Assembly (NCBI GenBank): GCA_947453945.1
Contig: CANGJB010000026.1
Span: 1 to 38,414, forward strand
Direction of reading: 5' to 3'
DNA: 38,414 nucleotides
Origin: Sphingomonadaceae bacterium
Lineage (GTDB): Bacteria; Pseudomonadota; Alphaproteobacteria; Sphingomonadales; Sphingomonadaceae
Under the pieces are notes generated by a model. It worked only from the letters and a program-made list of their open reading frames with translations. It searched no databases and had not been told where the DNA came from. Below are positions 33,741 through 38,414 of the stretch, piece by piece. Position numbers and translations under genes: made by a program. The first letter of the stretch is position 1, and each line of letters opens with the position of its first letter.

Positions 33741-34637
33741 TTACAACAGCGAGACCACCCGCACCGCCGGCAGCGGCCCCGCGCCCGGCTGATCGCGCCA
33801 GTCCCGCGCATTGAGCACACCCCCATCGGCGCGCAATTCCGCCACGCGCGCCAGATCGACCTCGCCAAACACCCACGCGCTCTCGCCCTCGGCGCCCAGC
33901 GCGATCACCCCGTCCTCGGGCATCCCGCGATCCGGCGGCCCATAAAGTCCCGCCGCGCCCCGGTTCACATCCACTGCGGGAGACCAGTCCGCGATCCCCA
34001 CCGTCGGCGCCTGCACCGCATAGCACTGGCCCTCCAGCGCGCGCGCCTGTGCGCCCAGCCGCACCCGCCAGTATCCGTGCAGGCTATCCGTGCAGCTCGG
34101 CACCAAGAGCACCTCGGCCCCCGCATCCACCGCCGCGCGCGCCAGCAGCGGAAACTCGCTGTCATAGCAGATCAGCACCGCGATCTTGCCCAGCGTGGTC
34201 TCGAACAGCGCAAGGCCCTCTGTACCTGCCGAAACAAACCACTGCTCGCGCTCGAAGCGCGTCATCACCAGCTTGTCCTGCGTGCCCGCCTTGCCATTCG
34301 GCGCAAACAGCCGCGCCGCATTGCGATAGCGCCCGTCGGCATCCAGCCGCGGCAAGCTCGCCGCCAGAATGTGCAGTCCGAACCGCGCGGAAAGGTCAGC
34401 ATGGAGCGCATCCACGCGCGCAATCAGGCCCGCCACACTTGCCAGTGAACCTGCCAGATCGCCCATGGTCTCGGGCTCAAGGCTCGCCAGTTCCATCGCG
34501 CCATATTCCGGAAACACCGCCAGCGCCGCGCCGCCCTCAGCGGCATCGGCAACCCAGCGCGTCAGCTTGGCCTCATAGGCGCCCCAATCGGCCAGCTGTT
34601 CGATCGGATATTGTGCGGCGGCGATCGTGTAGCGCAT
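33741..34637 (-). CDS. Carbon-nitrogen hydrolase (nitrilase superfamily)
   Basis: 298 aa. The catalytic triad of the superfamily is visible as Glu44 (FPEYGAME), Lys122 (QDKLVMTRFE) and Cys157 (LICYDSEFP). It probably hydrolyses an amide; the branch and substrate are not clear. The ATG at 34637 overlaps the GNAT stop codon by one base (TGATG), so translation is coupled; a TTG at 34658 is rejected. Together with the GNAT and NTF2-like genes upstream it forms a compact triad, which suggests a small amide or amine pathway (inference). Confidence 0.9.
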   Translation of the reverse strand: MRYTIAAAQYPIEQLADWGAYEAKLTRWVADAAEGGAALAVFPEYGAMELASLEPETMGDLAGSLASVAGLIARVDALHADLSARFGLHILAASLPRLDADGRYRNAARLFAPNGKAGTQDKLVMTRFEREQWFVSAGTEGLALFETTLGKIAVLICYDSEFPLLARAAVDAGAEVLLVPSCTDSLHGYWRVRLGAQARALEGQCYAVQAPTVGIADWSPAVDVNRGAAGLYGPPDRGMPEDGVIALGAEGESAWVFGEVDLARVAELRADGGVLNARDWRDQPGAGPLPAVRVVSLL

Positions 34638-35227
34638 CAGGCCCAGCTCCTCAGCCAATATTGCATGGCCTTCAGGCTCTCGCCCTCCTCGCCGTGCTCC
34701 TTCCAGCCAAGCTCCGTCACCAGCCCCGGCACCACGGCATAGCCGCGCTTGGTCCAGAACGCATCATGGGGGACGTATCGCTCAGGCCGCGCCGGATGAT
34801 CTGCTGGCCGGATCACCGCCGCAAAGCACGCCGCCGTCGCCCCGCAGGCCTTTGCCTGCGCCTCGCGGTGATCGAAGAACGCATGGCCCACGCCGTGCCC
34901 GCGATACTCGGGCAACAGCACGCTTTCGCCAAAGTAGAACAAGCGGTCCACATCCAGCCCCCGCGCGGCGAAAGGCTCGCGGAACTCGGCCTTCTGGTGG
35001 ATCATCGGCGCCGCCGTGGCCGCGCCCACGATGCGCGGCCCCTCAAACGCCGCGACCAGCACCGCATCAGCCGCAGCCGCATATTCGGCCAGATACTCGG
35101 CCTCGTAAGCCGCATCGCCGTCATAGAGATAGGGGTAGGCGGCAAAGACGCGAATGCGCAGGGCCGCCAGATCGCCCAGCGCCGCGCCAATCTCCGCGCC
35201 GGTCAAGGTGCGGACGGTAACGCTCAC
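34637..35227 (-). CDS. GNAT-family N-acetyltransferase
   Basis: 196 aa. The acetyl-CoA pyrophosphate-binding loop is seen as LLPEYRGHGVGHAFFDHREAQA, and the strand before it (FYFGESVLLP) fits the GNAT fold. The GTG at 35227 is chosen because it is preceded by GAGG and lies 11 bases after the NTF2-like stop; a TTG at 35245 would overlap that gene. It sits between an NTF2-like gene and a carbon-nitrogen hydrolase with which it is translationally coupled. The acetylated substrate is unknown. Confidence 0.85.
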   Translation of the reverse strand: MSVTVRTLTGAEIGAALGDLAALRIRVFAAYPYLYDGDAAYEAEYLAEYAAAADAVLVAAFEGPRIVGAATAAPMIHQKAEFREPFAARGLDVDRLFYFGESVLLPEYRGHGVGHAFFDHREAQAKACGATAACFAAVIRPADHPARPERYVPHDAFWTKRGYAVVPGLVTELGWKEHGEEGESLKAMQYWLRSWA

Positions 35228-35237
35228 CCCCAAAGCC

Positions 35238-35648
35238 TCAACCAACCACCTGTGCGGTCCAGTCGGCCAGATTGTAGTACATCGTCAGCCGCGTGATCAG
35301 CCCGCCCTCGACCGCGATGAACGCGCCCGCCGGCAGAACATACGTCTGGCCAGCCGCCTCCGGCAGCCCTTCATCGGTCGCCAGATAAGCGCCATGCACC
35401 ACAAACTCCGCCGCGGCCCGCGCGCCGTCGTCGCTTGCCATGATCACGATGTCCTGCAGCTCTTCCTTGTAGCAGCGCTCCATATGGCGAAGGAACGCGG
35501 CGAACTTGTCCTTGCCGATCACCCGGTCACCCTGGTTCACGTCGTGCGCGACGTTGTCCGCCAGGCAATCGAGCATTCCCTGCCAGTCGCCCGCATTGAA
35601 CGCGGCATAATAGCGGGTCAGCAGGGCAATTGTTTCAGCACGGGCCAT
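35238..35648 (-). CDS. NTF2-like / ketosteroid-isomerase-related protein
   Basis: 136 aa, SnoaL-like cone fold: an N-terminal helix (ALLTRYYAAFNAGDWQGMLDCLADNVAHDVNQGD) and a C-terminal sheet (GQTYVLPAGAFIAVEGGLITRLTMYYNLADW). Acidic and His residues lining the pocket are compatible with an isomerase or hydrolase, but no specific reaction can be named. AGGAG upstream of the ATG at 35648 supports the start. First gene of the NTF2-GNAT-nitrilase triad. Confidence 0.87.
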   Translation of the reverse strand: MARAETIALLTRYYAAFNAGDWQGMLDCLADNVAHDVNQGDRVIGKDKFAAFLRHMERCYKEELQDIVIMASDDGARAAAEFVVHGAYLATDEGLPEAAGQTYVLPAGAFIAVEGGLITRLTMYYNLADWTAQVVG

Positions 35649-35737
35649 GTGGGGGTCTCCTTTGCTGCGCCCCTAGCGAAACCCAAAGCCCACCGCCAGA
35701 CGCTGCCCCATGCAAAATCCGCATGGAAAACACCCAA

Positions 35738-35777
35738 AGCCCTCCCCCCGTGAGGAGAGAGGGCTCACGAGAGGGGA
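35738..35777. repeat. REP-like palindromic element between wrbA and the NTF2-like gene
   Basis: AGCCCTC (35738-35744) pairs with GAGGGCT (35759-35765), and the overlapping CGTGAG (35749-35754) pairs with CTCACG (35764-35769), so two alternative hairpins exist. The C-rich and G-rich arms resemble dispersed intergenic repeats of alphaproteobacteria. It may also end transcription from wrbA. Confidence 0.45.
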
Positions 35778-35795
35778 ACCGCAAAGCAGGCGCAA

Positions 35796-36395
35796 TCACC
35801 CAAACAGCTTGGCCGCCGTATCCGCCACGCGCTTGCCCAGATAGCGCGCGCCTTCCAGCTCGGTTTCGCTCGGGCTGCGGCTGCCGTCGCCGCCTGCAAT
35901 CGTCGTCGCCCCGTAAGGCGCGCCGCCAACCACTTCGTCATTGCGAAGTTGGCCCTGAAACCCATAATCGAGGCCCACGATGGTCATGCCGAAATGCAGC
36001 AGATTGGTGATCACCGAAAACAACGTCGTTTCCTGCCCGCCATGCTGCGAAGCAGTCGATACGAACGCCGCGCCCACTTTGCCGTTCAGCGCGCCGCGCG
36101 CCCAGAGGCCACCCGCCTGATCTAGGAATGCCGCCATCTGGCTTGAAATCCGGCCAAATCGCGTGCCGGTGCCCACCACGATCGCGTCATAGTGTTCCAG
36201 CTCTGCCACGCTCGCCATCGGCGCTGCCTGATCGAGCTTGAAGTGCGCCGCCTGCGCCACCTCCAGCGGCACCGTTTCGGGCACGCGCTTCACGTCCACC
36301 TCGGCGCCCGCCCCGCGCGCACCTTCGGCAATCGCCTGCGCCATCGTTTCCACATGGCCATAAGCCGAATGATAAAGGACAAGAACCTTCGCCAT
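35796..36395 (-). CDS. wrbA: NAD(P)H:quinone oxidoreductase, WrbA type
   Basis: 199 aa flavodoxin-like protein that reduces quinones by two electrons, protecting against redox cycling. It begins [26 protein letters not shown], with the FMN phosphate loop in SAYGHVE, and carries [24 protein letters not shown] and [23 protein letters not shown], both diagnostic of WrbA. The ATG at 36395 has AAGGAT upstream; the frame runs 46 codons further without similarity. It is divergent from purC. Confidence 0.95.
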   Translation of the reverse strand: MAKVLVLYHSAYGHVETMAQAIAEGARGAGAEVDVKRVPETVPLEVAQAAHFKLDQAAPMASVAELEHYDAIVVGTGTRFGRISSQMAAFLDQAGGLWARGALNGKVGAAFVSTASQHGGQETTLFSVITNLLHFGMTIVGLDYGFQGQLRNDEVVGGAPYGATTIAGGDGSRSPSETELEGARYLGKRVADTAAKLFG

Positions 36396-36703
36396 CACAT
36401 GATATCCTTTGCTTGTTTCGGGGGGCGAGTGCCGAATCGCGCCTGCCACCGCTGCGTGAACACGATGTAGTGTGCGCCAAACGTCCGCCTCAGCCGGATA
36501 AAATCGTGGCTTTTGCTCCGGTTTTTCGAACAATTGCCAGCCCGCGTGCCGATTTGCGTGAGCGCGCGTTTTGTCCTAAGGGCGTCGGGTACGCCCCGGC
36601 CCAGCGCTGATCTCGCCATGCGGCGATATCCCCGCCATGCCGGGGCTTTTGATTTACCGTTTCGGCCCTATCTTTGCCGAAAGCGCCAGTGAAAGAATCG
36701 CCC
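36396..36703. other. Divergent wrbA-purC intergenic region (308 bp)
   Basis: The wrbA-proximal 210 bases show no gene and no clear promoter. The purC-proximal 90 bases contain three consecutive hairpins (listed separately). No transport, tRNA or small-protein gene was recognised. Confidence 0.45.
36613..36682 (+). promoter_or_regulatory. Three-hairpin leader upstream of purC
   Basis: Hairpin 1 is TCGCC-ATGC-GGCGA at 36613-36626. Hairpin 2 is CCCCG-CCATGC-CGGGG at 36630-36645, followed by CTTTTGATTT as in a weak intrinsic terminator. Hairpin 3 is TTTCGGC and GCCGAAA around a 9-base loop at 36660-36682. Hairpin 2 would stop transcription about 50 bases before the purC start, so this may be an attenuator-like leader, or an upstream terminator if the promoter lies after it. 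No known riboswitch class was recognised. Confidence 0.35.
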
Positions 36704-37489
36704 ATGTCCCGTCGCCGCCAGATCTACGAAGGCAAGGCCAAGATCCTCTACGAAGGCCCCGAGCCGGGCACGATCATCCAGTATTTCAAGGATGATGCCA
36801 CCGCCTTCAACGCGCAGAAGCGCGGCACGATCAACGGCAAGGGCGTGATCAACAACCGCATCAGCGAATATGTGTTCACGCGCCTCGCGCACATCGGCAT
36901 CCCCACGCACTTCATCCGCCGCCTCAACATGCGCGAGCAGCTGGTGCGGCAGGTCGAGATCATCCCGATCGAAGTCGTCGTGCGCAATGTCGCCGCCGGC
37001 TCGATCAGCAAGCGCCTCGGCATCGAAGAGGGTGAGCCGCTGCCGCACACCCTGATCGAATACTACTACAAGGACGATGCGCTGGGTGATCCGCTGATCG
37101 CCGAAGAGCACATCGCCTGCTTCGGTTGGGCGAGCAACGAGGAGATGCAGGACATCTCGTCGATGGCGATCCGCGTGAACGATTTCCTCGTCGGCCTGTT
37201 CGCCGCGATCAACATCCGCCTTGTCGATTTCAAGCTCGAATTCGGCCGGATCTGGGATGGCGACTATGCCCGCGTGATCCTGGCAGACGAGATCAGCCCC
37301 GATGGCTGCCGCCTGTGGGACATGGTCACCGGCGAAAAGCTCGACAAGGACCGCTTCCGCCGCGATCTCGGCGGCGAAGAAGAAGCCTATCAGGAAGTCG
37401 CCCGCCGCCTCGGCCTGCTTGAAAACGACGGCGGCCCCAGCGAAGTCTTCGACCTCGGCGCCCACCGCAAACTGCGCGGCAAGAAGTAA
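36704..37489 (+). CDS. purC: Phosphoribosylaminoimidazole-succinocarboxamide synthase
   Basis: 261 aa, SAICAR synthetase of purine synthesis, ligating aspartate to CAIR with ATP. It begins with [20 protein letters not shown], the family's nucleotide-binding start, and has [41 protein letters not shown] and [15 protein letters not shown], all signature blocks. Length is normal. The ATG at 36704 is preceded by GAAAGA. It stands alone; purS, purQ and purL, which often follow it in alphaproteobacteria, are not downstream, where instead a palindromic repeat lies. Confidence 0.97.
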   Translation: MSRRRQIYEGKAKILYEGPEPGTIIQYFKDDATAFNAQKRGTINGKGVINNRISEYVFTRLAHIGIPTHFIRRLNMREQLVRQVEIIPIEVVVRNVAAGSISKRLGIEEGEPLPHTLIEYYYKDDALGDPLIAEEHIACFGWASNEEMQDISSMAIRVNDFLVGLFAAINIRLVDFKLEFGRIWDGDYARVILADEISPDGCRLWDMVTGEKLDKDRFRRDLGGEEEAYQEVARRLGLLENDGGPSEVFDLGAHRKLRGKK

Positions 37490-37498
37490 GCTTCAAGC

Positions 37499-37550
37499 CC
37501 TCCCCATTTTTGCAAAGCACAAATGGGGAGGTGGCAGCCCGCAAGGGCTG
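37499..37550. repeat. REP-like double-hairpin element downstream of purC
   Basis: An 11-bp stem (CCTCCCCATTT at 37499-37509 with its complement at 37521-37531) is followed directly by CAGCCC-GCAA-GGGCTG (37535-37550), a hairpin with a GNRA-type tetraloop, then GACGGAG. This arrangement matches the style of dispersed palindromic repeats seen between genes in Sphingomonadales and Rhizobiales. It starts 10 bases after the purC stop and may also act as its 3' end. Confidence 0.6.
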
Positions 37551-37628
37551 ACGGAGTGGGCTTATCCCCGGCGGACGCAAAACAAGGCCGCTTCCGAAAT
37601 CCACCCAACTCGAATGCAGAAGCGTTCT

Positions 37629-38414
37629 CTATCCGCAGGGTTCGGCAGGCGTCAGCTTGTAGACCTCGGTTCCGTTCCGCGTCTGTACGCCCATCGGTGT
37701 CTTGACCGATCCCGGCCCGGTTGCGGTCAGCGTCCCGCCCTTCTCGTCGGCGGAGACGGTGTAGGTGCCATGACCGAACACGGCGAATCCGCTCATGTTG
37801 CCGGTGTAGCTGTATGTGCCACCGGTCTCGCTTGTCGGGGTGAAGGTATTCGTTACCCCGCTGCCGCTGATCGTGAAGGGCGCAGAAAAGCTGCAGATCG
37901 TACCTGTGCCGTGGTACGCATCAGCCCCGCCGGCAGCGGCATAGGCGCGGTTGCTGGTGTCGAATTCAAGCATCGCCTTGCCGATACCACGTTTGGAGCG
38001 CGCCTCGAACGCGATACTCGCTTTCTGGTTCTTCTCCGCCGGCCCGACATAAGCAAACTTCGCATCGGCCTTCACTTTGGTGGCGGCAGGATCGAGGCTC
38101 GATCCGCTCGACAGCGTCGCCATTACCGTGCCGCCGGTCGGCGTGCCGTCGAGCTTGCTGCGTGGAGCCGCGAAAACTTCGAACGAGGTGCCGGGTTTTA
38201 TGCCGCTGCGTTTTGAAGGGGTCGATGTGGGGTTGAGAGTGACGCATCGGCCTGTGTTCATTCCTGCCGCGCCCTGAAACTGGGTTACCAGCGCAGCGGT
38301 GCGGGCGAAGTTAGCCTCTGAGGTCGCCACCTGAAGATCTTGTTGCGTGGCTTGGCTACTGGAGCGCTTCACAGTATTCTTGTTAGCCGATGGGTTTGTG
38401 GATGAGTTGAAAAA
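37629..38414 (-). CDS. Uncharacterised Ser/Thr/Gly-rich protein, 5' end at window edge
   Basis: The frame is open to the last base, so the start is either the GTG at 38372 (247 aa) or beyond the window. Visible sequence begins FFNSSTNPSANKNTVKRSSS, a polar tether-like stretch such as often follows a signal peptide or lipobox. It then reads beta-rich segments (SFEVFAAPRSKLD, AKFAYVGPAEKNQKASIAFEA, GGTYSYTGNMSGFAVFGHGTYTV) with three cysteines. I recognise no family. It is probably exported. Base composition is less GC-rich than in the neighbouring purC, which could point to acquisition. Confidence 0.6.
   Translation of the reverse strand, partial: FFNSSTNPSANKNTVKRSSSQATQQDLQVATSEANFARTAALVTQFQGAAGMNTGRCVTLNPTSTPSKRSGIKPGTSFEVFAAPRSKLDGTPTGGTVMATLSSGSSLDPAATKVKADAKFAYVGPAEKNQKASIAFEARSKRGIGKAMLEFDTSNRAYAAAGGADAYHGTGTICSFSAPFTISGSGVTNTFTPTSETGGTYSYTGNMSGFAVFGHGTYTVSADEKGGTLTATGPGSVKTPMGVQTRNGTEVYKLTPAEPCG

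Overview
The window comes from a high-GC alphaproteobacterium, most probably a member of the Sphingomonadales (Novosphingobium/Sphingobium-like). The reasons are two large TonB-dependent receptors, the order infA-maf-RNase E/G-yacG-tRNA-Phe, a PutA without a DNA-binding domain paired with an Lrp-type regulator, and a haloalkane dehalogenase very close to the LinB type known from sphingomonads. No 16S gene or other taxonomic anchor is present, so this is inference.

Layout. (1) About 1-6127 looks like the end of a genomic island: the C-terminal 570 residues of a TonB-dependent receptor, a two-subunit 3-oxoacid CoA-transferase, a LinB-like haloalkane dehalogenase with all catalytic residues, a DUF1330-type gene broken by two amber codons, and a P4-type tyrosine integrase lying directly against the 3' end of tRNA-Phe. 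The other island end is outside the window. (2) 6128-8343 is a minus-strand core block: infA, maf, a short RNase E/G homologue, yacG, tRNA-Phe. (3) 8573-13701 carries a second TonB-dependent receptor with a glycine-rich insert, a PilZ protein and uvrC. (4) 13896-17115 holds three consecutive exported proteins with long Ala/Pro linkers; the first two are paralogues. (5) 17112-20061 is a minus-strand operon of a BioF2-type GNAT, a JmjC-like cupin and a TesB thioesterase.

(6) 20424-27594 is an amine/proline catabolic cluster: a PuuA-like glutamine-synthetase-family ligase, a PuuB-like FAD oxidase, an Lrp/AsnC regulator and bifunctional PutA. The same perfect palindrome (core TGTGATCACA) lies upstream of both the ligase and the oxidase, and an 11-bp inverted repeat lies between the regulator and putA. 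(7) 27614-31311 is a minus-strand operon of a fused E1 alpha/beta 2-oxoacid dehydrogenase, a FabD-like acyltransferase and a low-molecular-weight phosphatase. (8) 31473-36395 contains a membrane GGDEF protein, a glycerophosphodiester phosphodiesterase, a triad of nitrilase-family hydrolase, GNAT and NTF2-like protein, and WrbA. (9) 36704 onward is purC with a hairpin-rich leader, a REP-like palindromic element, and an unrecognised exported protein cut by the window edge.

The items most deserving a second look are the exported Ala/Pro-linker trio, the palindromic operator pair in the amine/proline cluster, the fused E1 plus FabD-like pairing, and the island with a LinB-like dehalogenase. No CRISPR array, prophage structural gene or complete insertion sequence was seen.
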